Below, in pieces: positions 1 through 11,866 of a stretch of DNA of 64,000 bases. The notes below the pieces were generated by a model. The model was not told the DNA's origin and did not search any database. It worked only from the letters and a program-made list of their open reading frames with translations. Where the stretch lies: contig NW_025408692.1 of the NCBI RefSeq assembly GCF_020360975.1, forward strand, positions 1 to 64,000, read 5' to 3'. Both the position numbers and the translations under genes were made by a program. Source of the DNA: Hirsutella rhossiliensis (taxonomy: Eukaryota; Ascomycota; Sordariomycetes; Hypocreales; Ophiocordycipitaceae). Within the stretch, counting starts at the first letter, position 1. Each line of letters starts with the position of its first letter.

Positions 1-516
1 GAGGAAGGCTCGCCAGCCGCGGCTCGCGCAAAGAAGCCTTTCGGAACGAAATTTGGCGACAAGAGAACCGGAGAAGAGTTGGCTACAGAAGAGAGAGAGA
101 GTTGGCGACAGTAGATGGAGACAGGAAGAAGAGTGAGGTCGAGATACGAGACACGGCGAGAGACGTAGAGCATTATCGTGAGTGAAACCGAGACAGAGCG
201 TCGGGGAGGCAGGCTAGGCCGCTGGAGGAGATTTTGTTTAAAAAGCGCAAACTCAAAGGGCGTGGAGAGACGGCAGGGTTGAAGAGATGAGTGGGTAATG
301 CATGTCTGGGCGGTGGAAGGCTCGGAAAATTTACATGTGCTACCGGTATAAGTCGTAGGTATAAACAGAATAAGGAGTATATTGGGAAGTTTTGACTTGA
401 TCGTCTTCATGAAAAGGAGAACAAGAAGGGCAAGAGAATGTGCTATTCGAGCCTTTGGCAGTTGATTTTGAGGATGATGAGACATGTTGTCATGTTGTAT
501 TGTTTCGTTTGATGCT
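1..516. other. 5' non-coding region of Helitron copy 1
   Basis: No gene is seen. The segment holds the 5' terminal motif (GGCTCGCGCAAAGAAGCC, a weak stem-loop) followed by purine-rich sequence with many GAGA and GGCGAC runs. It matches copy 2 at about 9928-10470. The MYND gene found at this place in copies 3 and 4 is absent. Confidence 0.6.
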
Positions 517-562
517 TTAAAGTTTAGAGAATATTCTTGGGCGGACGTCGGGCGCGCAGTGG

Positions 563-1925
563 TCAGGAAGATATCGACGCGGGAGGTCTGATAGAGCCAG
601 AGGCGGATGTGTCTTGGTGATTGACCTGTTCGGTGTCCGTCTCTGACTCTGCGGGTCTTCCGGGGACAGAAAGGAGGAGGTATCGGATTTGGGAGTCTTG
701 ACCGTCACAGTCGGTGATTATGGTGGAAGTTTCGGGAGAAAGTCGCGGTCTCTTGGTTGGGGTTTGGTAGGGATCGGGCAATGACCGACTTGATGCCAGC
801 ATAAGGGGATCGACTGGGCCAGAAGCATGCGGCGTGGGGGAGGCGGGGCTTTGGGCGGCCTTGGGTTTCTTCGTAGAGGTAAACCTGGCCAACGCAACGC
901 TATAGTCCGAGGATTGCCGACCGCTCTTGGGTGTCGTCGGCAGTAGTTGTGTTGCAGAAGCCTGGTCGGACATGGCCTTGTCGTGGAAAGTCCACGTGTC
1001 GGGGACGACGATGAAGATATAGTCTTGGTCGAAAGCCGGGGCATGTTTCATGATCTGGTGATCCAGTAAGCCGGCGATTTTGCCCGTACAGGTGAAGAGA
1101 GTGTTCGACTGGAACTGGCTGTCGCGCCTCTCGGTCATCTTCTTGCATAGGGAGGTCAAGGATTAGCGTGAATGGGGAAGATGACGAAAACTTGGAAGGG
1201 TGAAAGCCCTTGAAGGGGTTTGCCGGGAATCCCAGGACAAATAAAGGTGGAGAGCTGGACAAAGCCGCAGCAGCTCAGCTGGGTGTCGTCAGGGCCGCAG
1301 CCGAGTTTCCATGCAGGAGGTCGCGGCCGGAGCCGATGACAGGTCCCGTGAAGGAGACAATGGGTTGTATCGTTGGAAAGTATCCACCGAGCTGAGGTGC
1401 GGTGACAATTCTATGGATATCGTCAGGGAGGGCAGTGGCGACAGAGATTTGGAGCATAGACTCACGGTTGGTAGCTGTGATCGCGGACTATAAGCGCGGG
1501 GACGGTGTATTCTGTGATGTTATCATCGTCCGACTCAAGCCATCACGTCGCTCGATTTCCCACGTCAGGGCAAAGGATGAACACGGCCGACCATGAAGAA
1601 CCATTGCTCGGTCCATTCCGAGAGATTATCTGTTGGTTGTATATGGAAATATTAAGGCTGAAGAAGATGCAGGTCGATGGATTGCCAGTATCTGACCGGA
1701 TTGCTGCATACTCCGGTCGACAGCCATGAGGGCGTGGGAAGGAAGACCCTCGCTAGGGTTTCTGCGTTGAGCCCTTTGACACGATGCTCATTCTGGTAGG
1801 CGAACCTAGCCGGGCAGCCGGGCTGGACAAAGGCCATCATGGACATGTCGGCGCCAGCATTTTCTGGCTGTCAAGAGGTTGCCGCGGGAGGACGAGGTAT
1901 CGACGTTGAGCTGGGAGGCCGACAT
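563..1925 (-). pseudogene. Helitron-linked accessory gene, copy 1 (broken)
   Basis: Function unknown. The gene is recognised by conservation with copies 2-4. The likely start ATG is at 1925, in the same context as the starts of the other copies. A GT-AG intron (1465 down to 1411, donor GTGAGT, branch CTGAC) lies where all copies have one. Conserved segments in order are MSMMAFVQPGCPARFA, a Trp- and Tyr-rich middle, IVSFTGPVIGSG just after the intron, VFVIFPIHANP, FTCTGKIAGLLDH, DYIFIVVPDTWTF and the basic motif TPTKRPRL near the C-terminus, which looks like a nuclear localisation signal. The gene is dead: frame changes occur near 1840 and 1270, and the Trp codon after the ANP motif is TGA, a lesion shared with copy 2. 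The two strand-like blocks around CTGKIAGLL and YIFIVVPD could be part of an OB-fold, but that is a guess. Confidence 0.6.
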
Positions 1926-3186
1926 CGTGAGAACATGGCAGATGTAGTCACCGTGGAAGTGTAAATGAGGGTTACGCAGAGTGGAGGTGGGCATCCTATA
2001 AAGCAGGTTTTCTTGCTGCTCGAAAGAGGGCTCGCGGCTAGGTCGGGAGACTTAAGAGTCAGAGAATGCTACCTAGGTGATAGATCAGAAGCGGGGGTAT
2101 GCGGGAATGAGCTGGCGAGGTTCTTGAACAGTCTCGACCATCTGGTTCTATGGTCGTGAGTGAAGTAGGGAGCCGGGGGTTGGAAGTTGAGTAGGGGTGA
2201 TGGCTATGTCGCGAGAAGTTGGAGGTCGGCGAACAGTAAGGTTAGTGTGGGTAAGTCTGCGGAGAAAGAAAGCAGTACCCTTCGGTGTCATCGTTGCATG
2301 GAGTAGATAGCAAAGGCGACAATAACGAATGAGAGTGAAGGAAAGAAAGAGGTTATGGTAGTATTGCAGGGTCCCGACGGTCGTCGGTAGTTGGATGGGC
2401 ATTGCGTGCGGCTGAGCGAGGCGGGTGCCGACCGTGTCGAGTCCACTATTGGGACACGGTGAAGTCGGATATGGGGACGACCTGAGGAGGAGGATGCGAG
2501 TTGGTCACGAGAACTCTCCAGAGGGTTTGCAAGTCGAGACTCCGGTGGCTAGCGACTACAAGAGGACAGGCAGGGGATCCTGGCTGTCGCTTTATGAAGG
2601 CCGTTGATGCGACGTTGGTGGTGGCGAGGAGCAAACCTAGCCAGGTAGTCCGGTTGCACGAGGACACCGTGGACATGTTATCGCCGGCAGCCTTTTGGCT
2701 GTTGCTCGACGAGGTGGAGTGGCAGATATTGATGGAGCAACTGATGCGCAAGGTGGGTGGGACGGCGTTGGAAGGGCCGGAAGTATGGTTGGAAGTGTGC
2801 GGCGGGCGGTTGGCGCGGCCACCCCATGTGCCGGAGGTCGGCAGTAGCCAGGATTCGCTGGAGTGCGCAAAGAGAGCACGGCGATGGAAGGGCCGCCTTT
2901 GGCAAAGCTGGGGTAGCAGGTCGCACGTGGAGACCAGCCGAGCCGGGACGTGGACACATAGGGAGGGTAAATGGGGGATTACAAAGGGTAGTAGTATTGC
3001 ATCGCTTCGGTACCATAGGCAAGCATTATAAGGAAAGAAACGGCCATGAGTAGTGATCGTTGGAAGCTTCCACTCGGAAAGAAATAGTGTACGCCAAGAA
3101 GCGAGATTATCCAGTGGAAGTGCTCGGAGCCAAAACTTTCTAGCCTGTTGCCAATCCACGCTAGTCGACGTCGAGGAGGCAGTAGC
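1926..3186. other. Non-coding spacer of copy 1 with a fragment of the accessory gene
   Basis: The spacer between the divergent accessory and Rep-helicase genes presumably holds both promoters. A CCTATAAAG motif at about 1995-2003, reading CTTTATAGG on the minus strand, could serve as a TATA box for the accessory gene. Long open frames on either strand here are not conserved with copy 2 and look fortuitous. A diverged fragment of the accessory gene is annotated separately at 2606-2718. Confidence 0.5.
2606..2718 (-). pseudogene. Second, diverged fragment of the accessory gene 5' end
   Basis: On the minus strand this segment encodes a diverged version of the start of the accessory gene: a QKAAGDNMS-like stretch followed by a CNRTTWLG-like stretch, against QKGAGGDMS and VQPDCPARF in the better copies. 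At the DNA level it aligns with 1775-1890 of the same unit, including the shared word TGGACATGT. The same fragment is in copy 2 at 12552-12665 and is not seen in copies 3 and 4. It therefore arose in the lineage of copies 1 and 2, by partial duplication or by recombination with another Helitron. Confidence 0.45.
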
Positions 3187-6100
3187 ATGGCGGACAGTCC
3201 TGCAGGAAGCTAGGCGAGGCGGCCGCTCACCGTGGAGCCTGTTCGTTGTCAGTCGAGGATGGAGAGAGGGTAGGAACGGGAGTGCCTGTTTCGGGGTGCG
3301 GAGATGATACAGGGCAACTCCGAGAAGGGCACGGAGCACGGGAGACAAGGTTGGGGCGGTTCGGGAGATACAGATCAGTGGCGAATGAAGCATTAACGTT
3401 CCGGCTGATTCAGCCTAAGCAGTCTGCGGTCGAAGAAACCGCATGGAGAAAGCATGCAGAGGCGATCGCAAAGTCACTGCCGAGAAGACCGCCGCGAGGC
3501 GGTTTGCGGTCAAGCAGAGCACGGAAGTCCCGTAATTTGGTCAGCAGCGGAAATTCCGCGCAACGTCAGTCACCGAGTCCGCTTCCGAGGTTCGTGTTGC
3601 CTACAGAACGTGGAGACCAGGGGGCAGTGGGCTCTAACAGTCCGCCCCTTCATCGGCCGTTTTGCCCCAGGAGAGGGTCCTGAAGGTGACGGGCAGGAGA
3701 TAAGGCGGCGACCGGCGGTGTCCCGGGTGTTCGTTCGAAAGGGACCGACGCTCCGACCTATCCAGCCCAAGGATACGACTTTCCAAGACCTAAGACGAAC
3801 GGCGCAATTTGCAGCATCGATTGCATGGGGTTTGCCCAAGCTCCGTCGGGGACCGGTTCGGCGGCCGGGCACAGGTGGGTGTGGACGATGGCGCAGCAGA
3901 GGCAGCGGACGGCTCGCTGCGCGGACAGAGGCAGTCCCGGAGGCGGGAGAAGAGAGCCCGTCTTCCTAGCCGGGATGGGCGCCCGATAAAACAGGTCGAA
4001 GTGGAATCGGAAGGCATAGGAGACGGGAGCTGCAGGCCGAAGACCTGGCGAGTGTGCTGCGCTTTTTGGAGGAAGACTTTGCCTTGAAGGAGAGATTGTC
4101 TAACGATCAGACGTGGTGCACGCCAATACCGCTCGAGAGGAAGGTGTCGACGGTGCGAGACTTCTATCAGGCGTTCCACGATGCGAGCACGTTGCCGATA
4201 CGGACCTGCATGGTGTGCTGCAAGTGTACGAGAGGAGAGTTGAGGAGATTACATGGGATCATTGGCTGTCAAGTTGCGTACCAAAGGGCGGCCGCTCACC
4301 ATTTTCATGCCGGAGTTGCTTTCCTGAGGCGAGTCCGTGTCGGTGTGCGCCGAGTGTGGCCGATGCCTGGCGCGCAGGAGCCTGTCGCCGGCGATCCACC
4401 TTCACAGTCGCCTTGGCTGCGAGCACATGTTCCCCGATGAGCTCAAGGGACTGACGCCGGTCGAAGCTCATCTCGCTGAACTCATGTTACGGGTTTGTCA
4501 CGAGATATAGCATTCCGGGCGGGCAGAGGCAGAGCGTGAAGTATCCGAGGCATGTCAGGGCCACATCACGGTGTTTCCGAACAATGTGCAGGAGCTGGCC
4601 ACAAAGTGCTCCGCACCCCTTTGCAAGCACTGGACGAGATCCACATCTCGTGGCAGGGCGCGGAGAAGCGGCACCGAGCGACCTGTCGAGTCTCTTGTCG
4701 GTGAGGCGGCGGGTGGTCGAGAGGGCCCTTGTCTGGCTGAAGCGGAACAACCCCACTACGCCGAGATCGAGATCGACGCGGCGGAGATGGAGAGCTGGGA
4801 GACTCGATACACGGGGTACCGTCGTCGGTGTGCGATCGTATGGAGCGGAACGAGCCGTCTGGGTGGAGAAAGCGCGGACGGCGCACGTTGCCGCCCACGG
4901 AACGCGCCATGGACGAGGGCCGGTGGAGATCGAGGAGCTCTTCGCCCTGCTCAACCAAGGACAAGCCGGCGGCCAGGGTGAAGGTCACGGGCCCAACGGA
5001 GAAGGCGCGGTTCGCGATGGAAGTGACGCCTGCCGACCAGAACGATCCAGCGATCAACGAGGTGACGTCTTCTGGCATGTTCGCGCTCGACGGACCGCCA
5101 GACGTCGCGGACGTGGAGAAGCTGCAGTTGGCCTGTGACGCTGTTGGTGAAGGTGCCGACGACGGCCGTGCGGGCCGAGCGTGGGTCGGGTCCTAGCCGG
5201 GGTTCGGGGCGTGGCGACGGTGGTTGTGAGCCATACATCCGGGTTTCGCGGGGTGAGTTTACCGATTCCTTTGAGGCGTCCTTCTTTGCCAGGACGTTCC
5301 CGACCCTGTTCCCATTTGGCGTTGGGGGACCAAGGCTGGTTGAAGAGACCATGGTCGACGCGGGGAAGGTCACGGCCAACTTGCGAGGCAGGGCTGTCGA
5401 GGCAGAGGCGGCCGCGGAGACCCTATCGTCTCGAAGCGAACCTTCAGGCGTGGGCCGAGATCGTGCTCCGGCGCCATGGTGGTCGATTTGCACTGCACCA
5501 CATCTTCGCATTTCTCGTCTTCAACATGGGGTGCGGTCGAGGAACCGCCGGGTCAGCATGTTGAGTGTGGGAAGAACTTCCGCAAGGTAGAGCGCATCGT
5601 GCGTTCGATGACCACAGAAAGGCTAGCGGCGGCGAGGGTCGAGTTGGAGCTCGGGTAAGACGACCGATGGTGACGTGAAGGAGCTTCTCAGGAGCCTCGC
5701 TTTACGGCCACCGGCAGCCATGTCGAGAGGTCCGTCTCAATATGCGGCGGAAAATCCAGTCGCTCATCGTCGGATATGGCGTGCCGGCCATCTGGTTCAC
5801 CATCAACCCGAACGACATTACGAACCCGGTGAAGCTGCGACTGGCGGCACCGCACACGCGATCCCGACGCGGCCGAGGAGTTCTTAGAAGGCCTTGGGGA
5901 TGCGTATAAGCGGGCACGGCTGGCGATATCGGATCCCATGAGCTCGGCCGTGTTCTTCCACCGCGAGATGAAGCTGTTCTTCGATCATTACGTGAAGGTC
6001 GGTGAAGAGTCGGTATTCGGGCGCATCGGCAAGTACTATGGCGCCGTGGAGACGAACGAACGAGGGCGCTTCATGTTCACGGCTTGCTCTGGCTGCACGG

Positions 6101-9100
6101 AACGCGCATCTCAGCTCGATGCTTGCCGACATCCACGGGAGGATCAGGCGGCGTATCGCGAGCGAATCGTCCGATACATCGATAGCGTCTTCTCAGAGGT
6201 AAGAATGCCTACCTAAGATGTGCCACCGGGGCCTGAAGTACTCTTCTGATGGCCAAGTGGGGCCGGGTTGACGTGCAAGGCAGGATCTGGACCAGGAAAG
6301 TTTTGCGCCGTGCAAGCGGGCGATCTGTGACGGGCGGTATTGGTTCCCTGCTGGACAACGCCGCGCAGTTCTCGGCCGCGTTTATCGAGGAGGCCAACTT
6401 CTGTGCCGGCGCGACGCAGGTGCACACGCATAGCCCGACCTGTGTGAAGTACTCCTTGGGCAAAGGAGGGCGGAAGGGACCTCTGCCGGTTCAAGGCGCC
6501 ATGGAGGTTAGTCGACAAGACCGCCCTCACGGCAGACGGGGTGCTGCAGATCCGGAGGACACAGCATGGTCAATCGATGGAACGAGGCTATTGCTGTCGG
6601 GCTCCGGCACAACCATGATATTTCCTTCATTGCGACGCAGCGCAAGACAATGGCCCTCATCTATTATGTCACGAACTACGCGACCAAGGTGGAGGACCCG
6701 GTGTGGAAGCGTGTGGCGGCCGCGGCCGAGCTCCTGGCCGCCTCAACAGGTGATGGCACGGCCAACGGAGGGCGGGACGGTGGCGGAGACGCTGCCACCG
6801 ATGACCCTGTCAAGGGAACAGGACGCGACAGTTCCTGATGAGTGGCGAACCGCGTGTTCACGGAGCGTCCGCTATCACAGGTCGAGGTCGTCGCTCACCT
6901 TCTCGGATATCCGGCCGAGTTCACCGACAGCAGCGCGTGGGCGTACCTGAACTGTTCTCTGCTGTACTGGGAAGTCTTTCGGCGATGGCGGCATCTCCGA
7001 GCCAGTGGCGCTGCGGCTACGGATGACACCTTGGATGAGTCGGTCGTCGTCGAAGAAGAAGGCCTGAGAATCTCCCGTCGAGGCGTACCAGCACCGGGAG
7101 AGCTGCTGAAAGGCCTATGCCTGTATGACTACATATCGATCGTCAGACTGAAACGCATCGGCAACGACGAGGCTGGGCGGCTTGGGAGATGTCTTTCGAG
7201 GATGGATGGGCGCCGGGACGACGCTGGGTTCAGGTGCTCAGGCGGCCGGGCAAGCGCTACCGCCTGCCTCGACGGCTACCTGAGCAAGGACTTCACCTAC
7301 GATGACGAGTCGTGCTACCGGAGGTGTGTATGGCAACTGCTCTGTCAGCGGGCATTATCGGAGGCTAACCCACCCCTGAAGGGCAGCCGTGCAGCATCTT
7401 GCGCTGTTCGTGCCGTGGGAGTCCTTCCTGGGCGAAGGAACAGGTGAGATCAACAGCATCTGGGCGCGGGCTCGAGACGCTGGCCCCGAGAATATCACGT
7501 CTCGTCGACAACGTGCAGCTGCTTCGACGATCCGCCGAAGACGCAAAACGCGACGCCAAGCAATGGGCAGCCTCGTCCGGCGATGGCGACCCGACGGTCG
7601 CACGTCGAGGAGGTGGAGCAGGCGAGGCGGGCGCGGAGTCTGCAGCGACATATCAGCCCAACAGCATCGGAGACGCAACGCGGCTCATCGACGTCGTCCG
7701 AGGTGCAGTGGGAGCGAATCAGGTGACGGCCAAGTCGCCGGAGCTCATGGCAATGATACAGCAGCTCTGTCGGTTTCAGCAATCGGCGCTGCGCTCGACG
7801 GCCGAGCTCGAGGCCACGGCGCTGATCGAACGAGGGGAGAGGCGGTTAAGCATGCCAGGGGGGGGATTTTTCGGGGGCGCACTACCGCCGCCGGGTCAGG
7901 GCAAGGCTATCAAGTCGCAGCAGGGAAGTGCCTCGAAGGAGGGAAGTGATGACCGGTTTCGGGAGGACGAGGTCGAAATGACGATGGCCGACGACGAGAC
8001 CGCTATCGACGCAGGGCGGGAATGGACGTTCAGTTTGGCCCATCAACCTCCTCCTCGCGGCGGGCAAGGTGTTGGCAACACGGCTGACGCTGAACAAGAG
8101 GCAGTCCATCGCTTTTCTGATAATATGCCGCCAGCTCGATTTGATGCAGCAGACCGACGGGGCGATGCCTGCCAGCTGCGCCAGTTCGTTGGTGGCGAGG
8201 CGGTACCGGCAAGTCGCGAATCATCGAGGCACTCGTCGAGCTGTTCAGTAAAGAGCCTTTCGATCGTCTGCTGATCACGGCGACGTCGGGGACTGCGGCG
8301 GCGCGGATCAACGGCATCACGATCCACTCCGCCTGCGGGTTCACTAAAGACCAAGGGCGGGGCGCGAACATGGTCAAAGACCTTGACGGGGTGCGGCTGC
8401 CGAAACAGGCGGAGCGGTTCATCCACGGCCAGTCTCGAATGGATTGGCAGGAGAAGGATGTGCTCGTCATCGACGAGGTGAGCATGCTCGGGGCGCGGAC
8501 GCTGCACGCCGTGAACGAGCGGCTTCGCCGGCTTCGCGGATCGCGGCAAGATTCCGGGATCCCATCGTCCTCTTCTGCGGAGATTTTCAGCAGTTCCGGC
8601 CGGTCAAGAGGTCGATCGTCCTGCCTAGCGCGGCCATCTCGTGGGACGTAGACAACTCGTTCAAGGCCGAGCAGCGTCACCAGCACGACAAAGCGCACGC
8701 ACTGTGGAAGAGGTTCACGACGGTCGTCATGCTGGACGAGCAGATGCGCGCCGCCGGCGACCCGGAGCTGCAGAGGCTGCTGAAGCGGATCCGTCTAGGC
8801 GTGCAGGATCGGATCTAAACCTCCTCAACTCAAGGTGCTACCGGGAGGAAGGCGGATCCCTTGGGAGACGGGCATCACCGTGGTGACGCCGCTCAATAGG
8901 AATCGGTGGAACCTGAACATGGAGGCGAGCCTGGCGTTCCGGGTCCAGCAGCGGTCGACGATGCGCATTTTCATCTCCGAGCACAAGTGGAAGGAGGAGC
9001 TGCCGACGGAGGAAGAGGCGATCATGATACTCAACCAGGGCGACGATAGCGCGATCCCGGTGCCGGCCGTCTTCATGTTCGTGGCCGGGATGCCCATCGT

Positions 9101-9714
9101 CGTGAACCACAACACCCACCAGGGGCTGAAGCTAGTGAACGGCGCGAGCTACTCGGCGGTGGAGGTCATTGTCGACAAGGCGTACCCGGGGCATCGGATC
9201 TCGGCCGATATGACGATCCACTGGGCCGCCGGCGGGATCATTCTCGAATCGGAGACGACGAGATATCTCCACTTCGTCGGGATGCCGCCGGGCACGATGT
9301 TGACACCCATGACCGTTAAGATACAGTGCCAGCGAAAAGGCCGTGGCAACGCAACGACGTCAGCCGAAAGGGTTTGCCGTGCGCAGCAGCGTTCGCGTGC
9401 ACGGACTACAAGGTGCAGGGCAAAACGCTGGAGCGCGTGGCCTCGAGCTGCGAGGACACGGACGACGAAGATGGATGGAACGGTGGTGCCCTCGCAGTGC
9501 GACCCGTACGGCCTGTACGTGCAGCTATCGCGCTGCCGAACTCTAGACGGCATCATGCTCGTGTCCAAGGTGCGGGACAGAGACTTGGTGGGCAACCGGG
9601 TCCGAGGAGATGACTGCCGCACAGGCCAGGCTCGAGGTACTGAGCGAGAGGACCGTTGAGGAGGCGTTGCGCTGGCTGGACGGTGATGCTGAAGAGTCAA
9701 GGCGGCCGCGCTAG
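3187..9714 (+). pseudogene. Helitron Rep-helicase gene, copy 1 (heavily frameshifted)
   Basis: Encodes the rolling-circle transposition protein. The start ATG at 3187 (MADSPA) is shared with copy 2, but an in-frame TAG follows within nine codons. In order: N-terminal units with the motif F/LRPIQPK (3400-3860); a DUF6570-like region with Cys pairs (about 4030-5050); a helitron-like N-terminal domain with GMFALDGPPDVADV (about 5095); the HUH motif ALHVHGLLWL, whose His codons at 6072 and 6078 survive although the local frame is lost; intron 1 (6199-6283); the tyrosine motif YYVTNY (about 6662); intron 2 (7324-7381); then Pif1-type helicase with a Walker A frameshifted at about 8200, LVIDEVSMLGART (8461), and the motif TDYKVQG near 9410. 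The terminal stop is at 9712-9714. Frame changes occur every few hundred bases, so no full-length product is possible. Confidence 0.85.
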
Positions 9715-9927
9715 GTGACGCGATGAAGAGTTCGGCAGGCGGGAAGAGTCGGCAGGCGGCAGACAGGGTGGGAGGCGCCTAGTGGTGGGATAAGGCACGC
9801 GAAAAGGCAGAAGCCGGGAAGGGCAGCGACCAACGAGGAGGAGGCAAGAGAGGACCAATCACAAGGGACCAATCAAGGGGCGGAGAACTTTTGGGGAGAG
9901 GGCGGGGTCTGCAGGGCGTTATTAGAC

Positions 9928-10499
9928 GAGGGAAGGCTCGCCAGCCGCGGCTCGCGCAAAGAGGCCTTTCGGAACGAAAGTTGGCGATGGCGACAGGAGA
10001 AAGTCGGCGAGAGGAGAGAGTTGGCGACAGGAGATAGGAGACAGGGAAGTGAGAGGAAGACAGGAAGAAGAGTGAGATAAGAGATATGAGATGGAGATCC
10101 GGCGAGAGACGTAGAGCATTATCGTGAGTGAAATCGAGACAGAGCGTCAGAGAGGCAGCCTAGGCCGCTGCAAGGGAGATTTTGCTTTGCAAAGGCGCAA
10201 AGGGCGTGGAGAGGCGGCAGGGGTGAAGAGAGTTGTGGGTGGTAATGCATGTGGGCGAGTGGAAGGCTCTGAGGATTTACAGGTGCTATAAGTGGTGGAT
10301 ATAAACAGAATAAGGAGTATATTGGAGAAGTTTTGACTGGATTGTCTTTGTGAAAAGGAGAGCAAGAGGAGAAGGAAATATCCCATTAGGGCCTTTCGCA
10401 CTTGAGTTTGAGGATGATGAAACATGTTCCTTGTCATGTTGTGTTGTTTCGTTCGTTGCTTTACAGAATATTCTTGGGCGGATGTCGGGCGCGGTGCGG
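9928..10499. other. 5' non-coding region of Helitron copy 2
   Basis: Matches 1-560 of copy 1 nearly base for base and contains no gene that can be supported. It carries the terminal stem-loop and GAGA-rich sequence. Confidence 0.6.
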
Positions 10500-11866
10500 T
10501 CGGGAAGAGATTGACGCCGGAGGTCTGATAGGGCCAGAGGCGGATGTGGCTGGGTGATTGACTGGCTCGGTGTCCGTCTCTGAGTCTCCGGGTCTTCGTG
10601 GGACAGAAGGGAGGAAGTGTCGGATTTGGCGGGGCCTCGACTATCACAGGCGGCGACTATGGTGGAAATTTCTGGAGAAAGTCGCGGTCTCTTGGTTGGG
10701 GTTTGGTCGGGATCGGGCAATGACCGCTTTGATGTCATCATAAGGGGATCGACTGACCTAGATGCAGGCGGCGTGGGGGAGGCGCCGCTTGGGGCGGCAT
10801 TGCGTTTTTTGGTAGAGGTAAACCTGGCCAACGCATCGCTATAGTCCGAGGGTTGCTGACTGAGCCCTTGGTGTCGTCGGCAGTAGCTGTGTCGCAGAAG
10901 CCTGGTTGGACATGGCCCTGTCAAGGAAAGTCCATGTATCGGGGACGACGATGAAGATATAGTCTTGCTCGAAGGCCGGGGCATGTGTCATGATCTGGTG
11001 ATCGAGTAAGCCGGCGATTTTGCCCGTGCAGGTGAGAGAGCGTTCGGCTGGAACTGGCTATCGCGCCTCTCGGTCATCTTCTTGCATAGGAGGTCAAGGA
11101 TTGGCGTGAATGGGAAGATGACGAAAAGTTGAAAGGATGAAAGCCCTTGAAGGGTGTTTGCCCGAATCCCAGGACAGATAAAGGTCGAGAGCTGGACAAA
11201 GCCGCAACAGCTCAGCTGGTGTCGTCAAGGGCCGCAGCCGAGTTTCCATGCAGAAGGTCGCGGCCGGAACCGATGACAGGTCCCGTGAAGGAGACAATGG
11301 GTTGTATCGCTGGGAAGGCATCCGCCGAGCCGAGGGTGCGAGGGATGACTCTGTGGCCATCGTCAGAGATGGTAGTGGTGACGGAGGTCTGGAGCATACA
11401 CCTACGGCTGGTAGCTGTGGTCGCGGACGATGAGAGCCGGGATGGTGTATTCTGTAATGTTGTCATCCTCCGACTCGAAGCTATCGTCGCTCGATTTCCC
11501 ACGTCAGGGCAAAGGATGAACACGGCCGACCATAAGAACCACTGCTCGGTCCATTCCGAGGGATTATCTGTTGGTTGTATATGGAAATATTAAGGCTCAA
11601 GAAGATGCAGGTCGATGGATTGTCAGGATCTGACCGGATTGCTGCATACTCTGGAGTCGACAGCCATGAGGGCGTTGGAAGGAAGACCCTCGCTAGGGTT
11701 TCTGCGTTGAGCCCTTTGACACGATGCTCATTCTGGTAGGCGAACCTAGACGGGCAGCCGGGCTGGACAAAGGCCATCATGGACATGTCGGCGCCAGCAT
11801 TTTTCTGGCTGTCAAGAGGTTGCCGCGGGAGGACGAGGTATCGACGTTGAGCTGGGAGGCCGACAT
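10500..11866 (-). pseudogene. Helitron-linked accessory gene, copy 2 (broken)
   Basis: Same gene as at 563-1925, of unknown function. The likely ATG is at 11866. The first exon is well kept from about 11786 down to 11481, with MSMMAFVQPGCPSRFA, NEHRVKGLNAETLARVFLP and FALTWEIERR. The conserved intron is present (11405 down to 11351, CTGAC branch, CAG acceptor). After it come a VSFTGPVIGSG block, IHANP, DYIFIVVPDTW and TPTKRPRLSPE. It carries the same TGA in place of Trp after ANP as copy 1, plus its own small deletion there, so it is not functional. The 3' end is approximate because the stop of copy 1 is not conserved. Confidence 0.6.

Larger units (their letters stand above)
1..9927 (+). mobile_element. 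Helitron copy 1 (degenerate, left edge at window start)
   Basis: First of four head-to-tail Helitron units. Its first bases (GAAGGCTCGCC, then GGCTCGCGCAAAGAAGCC) recur at 9931 and, in variant form, at 31471, which marks the unit boundary. Inside are a minus-strand accessory gene and a plus-strand Rep-helicase gene, in the same order as in copies 2-4. The tail after the helicase stop (9715-9927) has CCAATCA motifs and runs straight into the 5' end of copy 2 with no inverted-repeat terminus between them. The true left end could lie a few bases outside the window. Copies 1 and 2 resemble each other over their whole length, including non-coding parts, more than either resembles 3 or 4. Confidence 0.85.

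Noticed and set aside
2446..3393. 315-codon minus-strand open frame upstream of the copy 1 Rep-helicase gene
   Set aside because: The frame is not kept in copy 2 and overlaps the Rep-helicase start. Only a short stretch resembles the accessory gene, and that is annotated as a fragment.
1..9970. Repeated ~60-bp ends of copy 1 as LTRs
   Set aside because: The repeat is only the shared 5' end of successive Helitron units. There is no TG...CA structure, and the genes inside are not those of a retrotransposon.
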